A DNA stretch of 64,000 nt from Tupaia tana (lineage: Eukaryota; Chordata; Mammalia; Scandentia; Tupaiidae). The notes below the pieces were generated by a model. The model ran no database searches, was not told where the DNA came from, and saw only the letters and a list, made by a program, of their open reading frames with translations. Positions within the stretch are counted from its first letter, which is position 1. Each line of letters starts with the position of its first letter. The translations under genes and the position numbers were made by a program. Shown piece by piece: positions 35,031 to 48,300 of the stretch. The stretch lies in the NCBI GenBank assembly GCA_026018925.1, contig JAKSZU010000323.1, positions 1-64,000 of the forward strand, read 5' to 3'.

Positions 35031-38000
35031 GCAGGAGAGTTGAGCCATTCTCTGAGAAGATTCCACATGGATACTGGGAACTAGATATTTCAGGCCCAGG
35101 AGATATGAAGATTTTCTACTCATAATTCAGCCTCCAGCAAGCCAAGCTAGTGTGGTAGGGAGCCCCTCAGGACTTCTATCCCTGTCTCTGTGTCTCTGAG
35201 GTCTCTGTCTCTCTCTGCTCCTGTCTCCTCATTTTAATTTTGGTAATTTTTCCTTTTTGCGATTTTTTTAAAGGTAGAATTTCTCTCTGGCTCTCAGCTC
35301 CATCTTTTGTTTTGTTAATAAGCCCTTCTGCTCCTTTCTCCCAGGCAGGGAGTTGAGCCATTCTCTGAGAAGATTCCACATGGATACTGGGAACTAGATA
35401 TTTCAGGCACACTAGAAATGAACATTTTCTACTCATAATTCAGCCTCCAGCAAGCAAAGCTAGTGTGGTAGGGAGCCCCTCTGGCCTTCTATCCCTGTCT
35501 CTGTGTCTCTGAGGTCTCTGTCTCTCTCTGCTCATGTATCCTCATTTTTCTTTGGTAATTTTTCCTTTTTACGATTATTTTGAAAGGTAGAATTTCTCTC
35601 TGGCTCTCAGCTCCATCTTTTGCTTTGTTAATAAGCCCTTCTGCTCCTTTCTCCCAGGCAGGAGAGTTGAGCCATTCTCTGAGAAGGTTCCAGATGGATA
35701 CTGGGAACTACATATTTCAGGCACAGGAGAAATGAAGATTTTCTACTCATGATTCAGCCTCCAGAAAGCAAAGCTAGTGTGGTAGGGAGCCCCTCTGGCC
35801 TTCTATCCCTGTCTCTGTGTCTCTGAGGTCTCTGTCTCTCTCTGCTCCTGTCTCCTCATATTTTTTTTTGTAATTTTTCCTTTTTACGATTTTTTTAAAG
35901 GTAGAATTTCTCTCTGGCTCTCAGCTCCATCTTTTGTTTTGTTAATAAGCCCTTCTGCTCCTTTCTCCCAGGCAGGAGAGATGAGCCATTCTCTGAGAAG
36001 ATTCCACATGGATACTGGTAACTAGATATTTCAGGCACAGGAGAAATGAAGATTTTCTACTCATAATTCAGCCTCCAGCAAGCAAAGCTAGTGTGGTAGG
36101 GAGCCCCTCTGGCCTTCTATCCCTGTCTCTGTGTCTCTGAGGTCTCTGTCTCTCTCTGCTCCTGTCTCCTCATTTTTTTTGGTAATTTTTCCTTTTCACG
36201 ATTTTTTTAAAGGTAGAATTTCTCTCTGGCTCTCAGCTATATCTTTTGTTTTGTTAATAAGCCCTTCTGCTCCTTTCTCCCAGGCAGGAGAGTTGAGCCA
36301 TTCTCTGAGAAGTTTCCACATGCATACTGGGAAGTAGATATTTCAGGCACAGGAGAAATGAAGATTTTCTACTCATAATTCAGCCTCCAGCAAGCAAAGC
36401 TAGTGTGGTAGGGAGCTCCTCTGGCCTTCTATCCTTGTCTCTGTGTCTCTGAGGTCTCTGTCTCTCTCGGCTCCTGTCTCCTCATTTTTTATTGTAATTT
36501 TTCCACTTTACGATATTTTTAAAGGTAGAATTTCTCTCTGGCTCTCAGCTCCATCTTTTGTTTTGTTAATAAGCCCTTCTGCTCCTTTCTCCCAGGCAGG
36601 AGAGTTGAGCCATTCTCTCAGAAGATTCCACATGGATACTGGAAACGAGATATTTCAGGCACAGGAGAAATGAAGATTTTCTACTCATGATTCAGCCTCC
36701 AGAAAGCAAAGCTAGTGTGGTAGGGAGCCCCTCTGGCCTTCTATCCCTGTCTCTGTGTCTCTGAGTTCTCTGTCTCTCTCTGCTCCTGTCTCCTCATTTT
36801 TTTTTTGGTAATTGTTCCTTTTTACGTTTTTTGAAAGGTAGAATTTCTCTCTGGCTCTCAGCTCCATCTTTTGTTTTGTTAATAAGCCCTTCTGCTCCTT
36901 TCTCCCAGGCAGGAGAGTTAAGCCATTCTCTGAGAAGTTTCCACATGGATACTGGGAACTTGATATTTCAGGCACAGGAGAAATGAAGATTTTCTACTCA
37001 TAATTCAGCCTCCAGAAAGCAAAGCTAGTGTGGTAGGGAGCCCCTCTGGCCTTCTATCCCAGTCTCTGTGTCTCTAAGGTCTCTGTCTCTCTCTGCTCCT
37101 GTCTCCTCATTTTTTGTTTGGTAATTTTTCCTTTTTACGATTTTTTTAAAGGTAGAATTTCTCTCTGGCTCTCAGCTCCATCTTTTGTTTTGTTAATAAG
37201 CCCTTCTGCTCCTTTCTCCCAGGCAGGAGAGTTGAGCCATTCTCTGAGAAGATTCCACATGGATACTGGGAACTAGATATTTCAGGCACAGGAGAAATGA
37301 AGATTTTCTACTCGTAATTCAGCCTCCAGCAAGCAAAGCTAGTGTGGTAGGGAGCCCCTCTGGCCTTCTATCCCTGTCTCTGTGTCTCTGAGGTCTCTGT
37401 CTCTCTCTGCTCCTGTCTCCTCATTTTTTTTGGCAATTTTTCCTTTTTACGATTTTTTTAAAGGAAGAATTTCTCTCTGGTTCTCAGCTCCATCTTTTGT
37501 TTTGTTAATAAGCCCTTCTGCTCCTTTCTCCCAGGCAGGAGAGTTGAGCCATTCTCTGAGAAGATTCCACATGGATACTGGGAAGTAGATATTTCAGGCA
37601 CAGGAGAAATGAAGATTTTCTACTCATAATTCAGCCTCCAGCAAGCAAAGCTAGTGTGGTAGGGAGCCCCTCTGGCCTTCTATCCCTGTCTCTGTGTCTC
37701 TGAGTTCTCTGTCTCTCTCTGCTCCTGTCTCCTCATGTTTATTTGGTAATTTTTCCTTTTTACGATTTTTTCAAAGGTAGAATTTCTCTCTGGCTCTCAG
37801 CTTCATCTTTTGTTTTGTTAATAAGCCCTTCTGCTCCTTTCTCCCAGGCAGGAGAGTTGAGCCATTCTCTGAGAAGTTTCCACATGGATACTGGGAACTA
37901 GATATTTCAGGCACAGAAGAAATGAAGATTTTCTACTCATAATTCAGTCTCCAGCAAGGAAAGCTAGTGTGGTAGGGAGCCCCTCTGGCCTTCTATCCCT

Positions 38001-40345
38001 GTCTCTGTGTCTCTGAGGTCTCTGTCTCTCTCTGCTCCTGTCTCCTCATTTTTTTTGGTAATTTTTCCTTTTTACGATTTTTTTAAAGGTAGAATTTCTC
38101 TCTGGCTCTCAGCTCCATCTTTTGTTTTGTTAATAAGCCCTTCTGCTCCTTTCTCCCAGGCAGGAGAGTTGAGCCATTCTCTGAGAAGATTCCACATGGA
38201 TACTGGGAACGAGATATTTCAGGCACAGGAGAAATGAAGATTTTCTACTCATAATGCAGCCTCCAGCAAGCAAAGCTAGTGTGCTAGGGAGCCCCGCTGG
38301 CCTTCTATCCCTGTTTCTGTGTCTCTGAGGTCTCTGTCTCTCTCTGCTCCAGTCTCCTCATTTTTTTTGGTAATTTTTCCTTTTTACGATTTTTTTAAAG
38401 GTAGAATTTCTCTCTGGCTCTCAGCTCCATGTTTTGTTTTGTTAATAAGCCCTTCTGCTCCTTTCTCCCAGGCAGGAGAGTTTTGCCATGCTCTGAGAAG
38501 ATTCCACATGGATACTGGTAACTAGATATTTCAGGCACAGGAGAAATAAAGATTTTCTACTCATGATTCAGCCTCCAGAAAGCAAAGCTAGTGTGGTAGG
38601 GAGCCCCTCCGGCCTTCTATCCCTGTCTCTGTGTCTCTGAGGACTCTGTCTCTCTCTGCTCCTGTCTCCTCATAATTTTTGTTAATTTTTCTTTTTTTCG
38701 ATTTTTTTAAAGGTAGAATTTCTCACTGGCTCTCAGCTCCATCTTTTGTTTTGTTAATAAACCCTTCTGCTCCTTTCTCCCAGGCAGGAGAGTTGAGCCA
38801 TTCTCTGAGAAGATTCCACATGGATACTGGTAACTAGATATTTCAGGCACAGGAGAAATGAAGATTTTCTACTCGAAATTCAGCCTCCAGCAAGCAAAGC
38901 TAGTGTGGTAGGGAGCCTCTCTGGCCTTCTATCTCTGTCTCTGTGTCTCTGAGGTCTCTGTCTCTCTCTGCACCTGTCTCCTCATTTTTTTTTGGTATTT
39001 TTTTCTTTTTACGATTTTTTCAAAGGTAGAATTTCTCTCTGGCTCTCAGCTATATCTTTTGTTTTGTTAATAAGGACTTCTGCTCCTTTCTCCCAGGCAG
39101 GAGAATTGAGCCATTCTCTGAGAAGTTTCCACGTGGATACTGGGAAATAGATATTTCAGGCACAGTAGAAATGAAGATTTTCTACTCATAATTCAGCCTC
39201 CAGCAAGCAAAGCTAGTGTGGTAGGGAGCCCCTCTGGCCTTCTATCCCTGTCTCTGTGTCTCTGAGGTCTCTGTCTCTCTCTGATCCTGTCTCCTCATTT
39301 TTTTTTTGGTAATTTTTCCTTTTTACGATTTTTTAAAAGGTAGAATTTCTCTCTGGCTCTCAGCTCCATCTTTTGTTTTGTTAATAAGCGCTTCTGCTCC
39401 TTTCTCCCAGGCAGGAGAGTTGAGCCATTCTCTGAGAAGTTTCCACATGGATACTGGGAACTAGATATTTCAGGCACAGGAGAAATGAAGATTTTCTACT
39501 CATAATTCAGCCTCCAGCAAGCAAAGCTAGTGTGGTAGCGAGCCCCTCTGGCCTTCTATCCCTGTCTCTGTGTCTCTGAGGTCTCTGTCTCTCTCTGCTC
39601 CTGTCTCCTCATATATTTTTTGGTAATTTTTCCTTTTTAAGATTTTTTCAAAGGTAGAATTTCTCTCTGGCTCTCAGCTATATCTTTTGTTTTGTTAATA
39701 AGCACTTCTGCTCCTTTCTCCCAGGCAGGAGATTTGAGCCATTCTCTGAGAAGTTTCCACGTGGATACTGGGAACTAGATATTTCAGGCACAGGAGAAAT
39801 GAAGATTTTCTACTCATAATTCAGCCTCCAGCAAGCAAAGCTAGTGTGGTAGGGAGCCCCTCTGGCCTTCTATCCCTGTCTCTGTGTCTCTGAGGTCTCT
39901 GTCTCTCTCTGCTCCTGTCTCCTCATTTTTTTTGGTAATTTTTCCTTTTTACGATTTTTTTAAAGGTAGAATTTCTCTCTGGCTCTCAGCTCCATCTTTT
40001 GTTTTGTTAATAAGCCCTTCTGCTCGTTTCTCCCAGGCAGGAGAGTTGAGCCATTCTCTGAGAAGATTCCACATGGATACTGGGAACGAGATATTTCAGG
40101 CACAGGAGAAATAAAGATTTTCTACTCATGATTTAGCATCCAGAAAGCAAAGCTAGTGTGGTAGGGAGCCCCTCTGGCCTTCTATCTCTGTCTCTGTGTC
40201 TCTGAGGACTCTGTCTCTCTCTGCTCCTTTCTCCTCATAATTTTTGGTAATTTTTCCTTTTTACGATTTTTTTAAAGGTAGAATTTCTCTGTGGCTCTCA
40301 GCTCCATCTTTTGTTTTGTTAATAAGCCCTTCTGTTCCTTTCTCC

Positions 40346-41909
40346 CAGGCAGAGGAGTTGAGCCATTCTCTGAGAAGATTCCAGATGGATACTGGGAACT
40401 AGATATTTCAGGCACAGGAGAAATGAAGATTTTCTACTCGTAATTCAGCCTCCAGCAAGCAAAGCTAGTGTGGTAGGGAGCCCCTCTGGCCTTCTATCCC
40501 TGTCTCTGTGTCTCTGAGTTCTATGTCTCTCTCTGCTCCTGTCTCCTCATTAATTTTTTGGTAATTTTTCCTTTTTACGATTTTTTTAAAGGTAGAATTT
40601 GTCTCTGGCTCTCAGCTCCATCTTTTGTTTTGTTAATAAGCCCTTCTGCTCCTTTCTCCCAGGCAGGAGCGTTGAGCCATCCTCTGAGAAGTTTCCACAT
40701 GGATACTGGGAACTAGATATTTCAGGCACAGGAGAAATGAAAATTTTCTACTCATAATTCAGCCTCCAGCAAGCAAAGCTAGTGTGGTAGGGAGCCCCTC
40801 TGGCCTTCTATCCCTGTCTCTGTGTCTCTGAGGTCTCTGTCTCTCTCTGCTCCTGTCTCCTCATTTTTTTTTGGTAATTTTTCTTTTTATGATTTTTTTA
40901 AAGGTAGAATTTCTCTCTGACTTTCAGCTCCATCTTTTCTTTTGTTAAAAAGCCCTTCTGCTCCTTTCTCCCAGGCAGGAGAGTTGAGCCATTCTCTGAG
41001 AAGTTTCCAGATGGATACTGGGAACTAGATATTTCAGGCACAGGAGAAATGAAGATTTTCTACTCGTAATTCAGCCTCCAGCAAGCAAAGCTAGTGTGGT
41101 AGGGAGCCCCTCTAGCCTTCTATCCCTGTCTCTGTGTCTCTGAGGTCTCTGTCTCTCTCTGCTCCTGTCTCCTCATTTTTTTTGGTAATTTTTCCTTTTT
41201 ACAATTTTTTTAAAGGTGGAATTTCTCTCTGGCTCTCAGCTCCATCTTTTGTTTTGTTAATAAGCCCGTCTGCTCCTTTCTCACAGGCAGGAGAGTTGAG
41301 CCATTCTCTGAGAAGATTCCACATGGATACTGGGAACTAGATATTTCAGGCACAGGAGAAATGAAGATTTTCTACTCCTAATTCACCCTCCAGCAAGCAA
41401 AGCTAGTGTGGTAGGGAGCCCCTCTGGCCTTCTATCCCTGTCTCTGTGTCTCTGAGGTCTCTGTCTCTCTTTGCTCCTGTCTCCTCATTTTTTTTTGGTA
41501 ATTTTTCCTTTTTACGATTTTTTTTAAAGGTAGAATTTCTCTCTGGCTCTCAGCTCCATCTTTTGTTTTGTTAATAAGCCCTTCTGCTCCTTTCTCCCAG
41601 GCAGGAGAGTTGAGCCATTCTCTGAGAAGATTCCACATGGATACTGGGAACTAGATATTTCAGGCACAGGAGAAATGAAGATTTTCTACTCATAATTCAG
41701 CCTCCAGCAAGCAAAGCTAGTGTGGTGGGGAGCCCCTCTGGCCTTCTATCCCTGTCTCTGTGTCTCTGAGGTCTCTGTCTCTCTCTGCTCCTTTCTCCTC
41801 ATAATTTTTGGTAATTTTTCCTTTTTACGATTTTTTTAAAGGTAGAATTTCTCTGTGGCTCTCAGCTCCATCTTTTGTTTTGTTAATAAGCCCTTCTGTT
41901 CCTTTCTCC
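40346..41909 (+). repeat. 5-monomer HOR, copy 1 (1564 bp)
   Basis: Units start at 40346, 40660, 40972, 41284 and 41598. Ordered markers: CAGGCAGAGGAG with CCAGATGG; GAGCGTTGAGCCATCC; TTCTTTTTATGATTT with GACTTTCAG and GTTAAAAAGCCC leading into the third unit; TACAATTT with AAAGGTGGAATT and CTCACAGG; and TGTGGTGGGGAGCC. Homology to the next copy really begins near 40207, in the preceding unit, at CTCCTTTCTCCTCATAA. Confidence 0.95.
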
Positions 41910-43473
41910 CAGGCAGAGGAGTTGAGCCATTCTCTGAGAAGATTCCAGATGGATACTGGGAACTAGATATTTCAGGCACAGGAGAAATGAAGATTTTCTA
42001 CTCGTAATTCAGCCTCCAGCAAGCAAAGCTAGTGTGGTAGGGAGCCCCTCTGGCCTTCTATCCCTGTCTCTGTGTCTCTGAGTTCTATGTCTCTCTCTGC
42101 TCCTGTCTCCTCATTAATTTTTTGGTAATTTTTCCTTTTTACGATTTTTTTAAAGGTAGAATTTGTCTCTGGCTCTCAGCTCCATCTTTTGTTTTGTTAA
42201 TAAGCCCTTCTGCTCCTTTCTCCCAGGCAGGAGCGTTGAGCCATCCTCTGAGAAGTTTCCACATGGATACTGGGAACTAGATATTTCAGGCACAGGAGAA
42301 ATGAAAATTTTCTACTCATAATTCAGCCTCCAGCAAGCAAAGCTAGTGTGGTAGGGAGCCCCTCTGGCCTTCTATCCCTGTCTCTGTGTCTCTGAGGTCT
42401 CTGTCTCTCTCTGCTCCTGTCTCCTCATTTTTTTTTGGTAATTTTTCTTTTTATGATTTTTTTAAAGGTAGAATTTCTCTCTGACTTTCAGCTCCATCTT
42501 TTCTTTTGTTAAAAAGCCCTTCTGCTCCTTTCTCCCAGGCAGGAGAGTTGAGCCATTCTCTGAGAAGTTTCCAGATGGATACTGGGAACTAGATATTTCA
42601 GGCACAGGAGAAATGAAGATTTTCTACTCGTAATTCAGCCTCCAGCAAGCAAAGCTAGTGTGGTAGGGAGCCCCTCTAGCCTTCTATCCCTGTCTCTGTG
42701 TCTCTGAGGTCTCTGTCTCTCTCTGCTCCTGTCTCCTCATTTTTTTTGGTAATTTTTCCTTTTTACAATTTTTTTAAAGGTGGAATTTCTCTCTGGCTCT
42801 CAGCTCCATCTTTTGTTTTGTTAATAAGCCCGTCTGCTCCTTTCTCACAGGCAGGAGAGTTGAGCCATTCTCTGAGAAGATTCCACATGGATACTGGGAA
42901 CTAGATATTTCAGGCACAGGAGAAATGAAGATTTTCTACTCCTAATTCACCCTCCAGCAAGCAAAGCTAGTGTGGTAGGGAGCCCCTCTGGCCTTCTATC
43001 CCTGTCTCTGTGTCTCTGAGGTCTCTGTCTCTCTTTGCTCCTGTCTCCTCATTTTTTTTTGGTAATTTTTCCTTTTTACGATTTTTTTTAAAGGTAGAAT
43101 TTCTCTCTGGCTCTCAGCTCCATCTTTTGTTTTGTTAATAAGCCCTTCTGCTCCTTTCTCCCAGGCAGGAGAGTTGAGCCATTCTCTGAGAAGATTCCAC
43201 ATGGATACTGGGAACTAGATATTTCAGGCACAGGAGAAATGAAGATTTTCTACTCATAATTCAGCCTCCAGCAAGCAAAGCTAGTGTGGTGGGGAGCCCC
43301 TCTGGCCTTCTATCCCTGTCTCTGTGTCTCTGAGGTCTCTGTCTCTCTCTGCTCCTTTCTCCTCATAATTTTTGGTAATTTTTCCTTTTTACGATTTTTT
43401 TAAAGGTAGAATTTCTCTGTGGCTCTCAGCTCCATCTTTTGTTTTGTTAATAAGCCCTTCTGTTCCTTTCTCC
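41910..43473 (+). repeat. 5-monomer HOR, copy 2 (1564 bp)
   Basis: Units start at 41910, 42224, 42536, 42848 and 43162, with the same lengths (314, 312, 312, 314, 312) as copy 1. I saw no difference from copies 1 and 3 in the stretches compared, even in T-tract length. This is either a very recent amplification or an assembly effect. Confidence 0.95.
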
Positions 43474-45039
43474 CAGGCAGAGGAGTTGAGCCATTCTCTG
43501 AGAAGATTCCAGATGGATACTGGGAACTAGATATTTCAGGCACAGGAGAAATGAAGATTTTCTACTCGTAATTCAGCCTCCAGCAAGCAAAGCTAGTGTG
43601 GTAGGGAGCCCCTCTGGCCTTCTATCCCTGTCTCTGTGTCTCTGAGTTCTATGTCTCTCTCTGCTCCTGTCTCCTCATTAATTTTTTGGTAATTTTTCCT
43701 TTTTACGATTTTTTTAAAGGTAGAATTTGTCTCTGGCTCTCAGCTCCATCTTTTGTTTTGTTAATAAGCCCTTCTGCTCCTTTCTCCCAGGCAGGAGCGT
43801 TGAGCCATCCTCTGAGAAGTTTCCACATGGATACTGGGAACTAGATATTTCAGGCACAGGAGAAATGAAAATTTTCTACTCATAATTCAGCCTCCAGCAA
43901 GCAAAGCTAGTGTGGTAGGGAGCCCCTCTGGCCTTCTATCCCTGTCTCTGTGTCTCTGAGGTCTCTGTCTCTCTCTGCTCCTGTCTCCTCATTTTTTTTT
44001 GGTAATTTTTCTTTTTATGATTTTTTTAAAGGTAGAATTTCTCTCTGACTTTCAGCTCCATCTTTTCTTTTGTTAAAAAGCCCTTCTGCTCCTTTCTCCC
44101 AGGCAGGAGAGTTGAGCCATTCTCTGAGAAGTTTCCAGATGGATACTGGGAACTAGATATTTCAGGCACAGGAGAAATGAAGATTTTCTACTCGTAATTC
44201 AGCCTCCAGCAAGCAAAGCTAGTGTGGTAGGGAGCCCCTCTAGCCTTCTATCCCTGTCTCTGTGTCTCTGAGGTCTCTGTCTCTCTCTGCTCCTGTCTCC
44301 TCATTTTTTTTGGTAATTTTTCCTTTTTACAATTTTTTTAAAGGTGGAATTTCTCTCTGGCTCTCAGCTCCATCTTTTGTTTTGTTAATAAGCCCGTCTG
44401 CTCCTTTCTCACAGGCAGGAGAGTTGAGCCATTCTCTGAGAAGATTCCACATGGATACTGGGAACTAGATATTTCAGGCACAGGAGAAATGAAGATTTTC
44501 TACTCCTAATTCACCCTCCAGCAAGCAAAGCTAGTGTGGTAGGGAGCCCCTCTGGCCTTCTATCCCTGTCTCTGTGTCTCTGAGGTCTCTGTCTCTCTTT
44601 GCTCCTGTCTCCTCATTTTTTTTTGGTAATTTTTCCTTTTTACGATTTTTTTTAAAGGTAGAATTTCTCTCTGGCTCTCAGCTCCATCTTTTGTTTTGTT
44701 AATAAGCCCTTCTGCTCCTTTCTCCCAGGCAGGAGAGTTGAGCCATTCTCTGAGAAGATTCCACATGGATACTGGGAACTAGATATTTCAGGCACAGGAG
44801 AAATGAAGATTTTCTACTCATAATTCAGCCTCCAGCAAGCAAAGCTAGTGTGGTGGGGAGCCCCTCTGGCCTTCTATCCCTGTCTCTGTGTCTCTGAGGT
44901 CTCTGTCTCTCTCTGCTCCTGTCTCCTCATATTTTTTTTGGTAATTTTTCCTTTTTACGATTTTTTTAAAGGTAGAATTTCTCTCTGGCTCTCAGCTCCA
45001 TCTTTTGTTTTGTTAATAAGCCCTTCTGCTCCTTTCTCC
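43474..45039 (+). repeat. 5-monomer HOR, copy 3 (1566 bp)
   Basis: Units start at 43474, 43788, 44100, 44412 and 44726. The copy is indistinguishable from the first two until about 44900. There the last unit takes CTCCTGTCTCCTCATATTTTTTTTGG in place of CTCCTTTCTCCTCATAATTTTTGG, adding two bases and moving into the 10-mer type. The right edge of the amplification is therefore inside this final monomer. Confidence 0.92.
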
Positions 45040-45351
45040 CAGGCAGGAGAGTTGAGCCATTCTCTGAGAAGATTCCACATGGATACTGGGAACTAGATAT
45101 TTCAGGCACAGGAGAAATGAAGATTTTCTACTCATAATTCAGCCTCCAGCAAGCAAAGCTAGTGTGGTAGGGAGCCCCTCTGGCCTTCTATCCCTGTCTC
45201 TGTGTCTCTGAGGTCTCTGTCTCTCTCTGCTCCTGTCTCCTCATTTTTTTTTGGTAATTTTTCTTTTTATGATTTTTTTAAAGGTAGAATTTCTCTCTGG
45301 CTTTCAGCTCCATCTTTTCTTTTGTTAAAAAGCCCTTCTGCTCCTTTCTCC
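45040..45351 (+). repeat. Bridge monomer between the 5-mer and 10-mer blocks
   Basis: The first half is near-consensus. The second half carries TTCTTTTTATGATTT, GGCTTTCAG and GTTAAAAAGCCC, the lineage that opens each 10-mer. It pairs best with the second half of the unit at 52870, which precedes the second 25-monomer repeat. Confidence 0.75.
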
Positions 45352-48300
45352 CAGGCAGGAGAGTTGAGCCATTCTCTGAGAAGTTTCCAGATGGATACTG
45401 GGAACTAGATATTTCAGGCACAGGAGAAATGAAGATTTTCTACTCGTAATTCAGCCTCCAGCAAGCAAAGCTAGTGTGGTAGGGAGCCCCTCTAGCCTTC
45501 TATCCCTGTCTCTGTGTCTCTGAGGTCTCTGTCTCTCTCTGCTCCTGTCTCCTCATTTTTTTTTGGTAATTTTTCCTTTTTACGATTTTTTTAAAGGTGG
45601 AATTTCTCTCTGGCTCTCAGCTCCATCTTTTGTTTTGTTAATAAGCCCTTCTGCTCCTTGCTCACAGGCAGGAGAGTTGAGCCATTCTCTGAGAAGTTTC
45701 CACATGGATACTGGGAACTAGATATTTCAGGCACAGGAGAAATGAAGATTTTCTACTCCTAATTCACCCTCCAGCAAGCAAAGCTAGTGTGGTAGGGAGC
45801 CCCTCTGGCCTTCTATCCCTGTCTCTGTGTCTCTGAGTTCTCTGTCTCTCTCTGCTCCTGTCTCCTCATATTTTTTTTGGTAATTTTTCCTTTTTAAGAT
45901 TTTTTTAAAGGTAGAATTTCCCTCTGGCTCTCAGCTCCATCTTTTGTTTTGTTAATAAGCCCTTCTGTTCCTTTCTCCCAGGCAGGAGAGTTGAGCCATT
46001 CTCTGAGAAGATTCCAGATGGATACTGGGAACTAGATATTTCAGGCAGAGGAGAAATGAAGATTTTCTACTCCTAATTCAGCCTCCAGCAAGCAAGGCTA
46101 GTGTGGTAGGAAGCCCCTTTGGCCTTCATTCAATGTCTCTGTGTCTCTGAGGTCTCTGTCTCTCTCTGCTCCTGTCTCCTCATTTTTCTTTTTGGGAATT
46201 TTTCCTTTTTACGATTTTTTTAAATGTAGAATTTCTCTTTTGCTCTCAGCTCCATCTTTTGTTTAGTTAATCAGCCCTTCTGCTCCTTTCTCCCAGGTAG
46301 GAGAGTTGAGCCATTCTCTGAGAAGATTCCACATGGATACTGGGAATTAGATATTTCAGGCACAGGAGAAATGAAGATTTTCTACTCATAATTCGGCCTC
46401 CAGCAAGCAAAGCTAGTGTGGTGGGGAGACCCTCTGGCCTTCTATCCCTGTCTCTGTGTCTCTGAGGTCTCTGTCTCTCTTTGCTCCTGTCTCCTCATTT
46501 TTTTTTTGTAATTTTTCCTTTTTACGATTTTTTTTAAAGGTAGAATTTCTCTCTGGCTCTCAGCTCCATCTTTTGTTTTGTTAATAAGCCCTTCTGCTCC
46601 TTTCTCCCAGGCAGGAGAGTTGAGCCATTCTCTGAGAAGATTCCACATGGATACTGGGAACTAGATATTTCAGGCACAGGAGAAATGAAGATTTTCTACT
46701 CATAATTCAGCCTCCAGCAAGCAAAGCTAGTGTGGTGGGGAGCCCCTCTGGCCTTCTATCACTGTCTCTGTGTCTCTGAGGTCTCTGTCTCTCTCTGCTC
46801 CTGTCTCCTCATATTTTTTTGGTAATTTTTCCTTTTTACGATTTTTTTAAAGGTAGAATTTCTCTCTGGCTCTCAGCTCCATCTTTTGTTTTGTTAATAA
46901 GCCCTTCTGCTCCTTTCTCCCAGGCAGGAGAGTTGAGCCATTCTCTGAGAAGATTCCACATGGATACTGGGAACTAGATATTTCAGGCACAGGAGAAATG
47001 AAGATTTTCTACTTATAATTCAGCCTCCAGCAAGCAAAGCTAGTGTGGTAGGGAGCCCCTCTGGCCTTCTATCCCTGTCTCTGTGTCTCTGAGGTCTCTG
47101 TCTCTCTCTGCTCCTGTCTCCTCATATTTTTTGGTAATTTTTCTTTTTATGATTTTTTTAAAGGTAGAATTTCTCTCTGGCTTTCAGCTCCATCTTTTGT
47201 TTTGTTAATAAGCCCTTCTGCTCCTTTCTCCCAGGCAGGAGAGTTGAGCCATTCTCTGAGAAGTTTCCAGATGGATACTGGGAACTAGATATTTCAGGCA
47301 CAGGAGAAATGAAGATTTTCTACTCGTAATTCAGCCTCCAGCAAGCAAAGCTAGTGTGGTAGGGAGCCACTCTAGCCTTCTATCCCTGTCTCTGTGTCTC
47401 TGAGGTCTCTGTCTCTCTCTGCTCCTGTCTCCTCATTTTTTTTTGGTAATTTTTCCTTTTTACGATTTTTTTAACGGTAGAATTTCTCTCTGTCTCTCAG
47501 CTCCATCTTTTGTTTTGTTAATAAGCCCTTCTGCTCGTTTCTCCCAGGCAGGAGAGTTGAGCCATTCTCTGAGAAGTTTCCACATGGATACTGGGAACGA
47601 GATATTTCAGGCACAGGAGAAATAAAGATTTTCTACTCATGATTCAGCCTCCAGAAAGCAAAGCTAGTGTGGTAGGGAGCCCCTCTGGCCTTCTATCCCG
47701 GTCTCTGTGTCTCTGAGGACTCTGTCTCTCTCTGCTCCTGTCTCCTCATAATTTTTGGTAATTTTTCCTTTTTACGATTTTTTTAAAGGTAGAATTTCTC
47801 TCTGGCTCTCAGCTCCATCTTTTGTTTTGTTAATAAGCCCTTCTGCTCCTTTCTCCCAGGCAGGAGAGTTGAGCCATTCTCTGAGAAGATTCCAGATGGA
47901 TACTGGGAACTAGATATTTCAGGCACAGGAGAAATGAAGATTTTCTACTCGTAATTCAGCCTCCAGCAAGCAAAGCTAGTGTGGTAGGGAGCCCCTCTGG
48001 CCTTCTATCCCTGTCTCTGTGTCTCTGAGTTCTATGTCTCTCTCTGCTCCTGTCTCCTCATTAATTTTTTGGTAATTTTTCCTTTTTACGATTTTTTTAA
48101 AGGTAGAATTTGTCTCTGGCTCTCAGCTCCATCTTTTGTTTTGTTAATAAGCCCTTCTGCTCCTTTCTCCCAGGCAGGAGCGTTGAGCCATCCTCTGAGA
48201 AGTTTCCACATGGATACTGGGAACTAGATATTTTAGGCACAGGAGAAATGAAAATTTTCTACTCATAATTCAGCCTCCAGCAAGCAAAGCTAGTGTGGTA

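Larger units (their letters stand above)
28456..40345 (+). repeat. Diverged satellite block without a sustained HOR
   Basis: The 38 units start at 28456, 28769, 29082, 29395, 29707, 30020, 30333, 30647, 30960, 31274, 31586, 31898, 32213, 32527, 32839, 33151, 33465, 33779, 34092, 34406, 34715, 35028, 35342, 35655, 35969, 36281, 36593, 36906, 37220, 37532, 37845, 38157, 38469, 38781, 39094, 39408, 39722 and 40034. Private substitutions and small indels are commoner than in the flanking blocks, for example the shortened CT tracts near 34580 and in the 28147 unit and the missing base pair CT in the 34406 unit. Only short segmental matches (4 and 11 units) recur. Confidence 0.85.
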
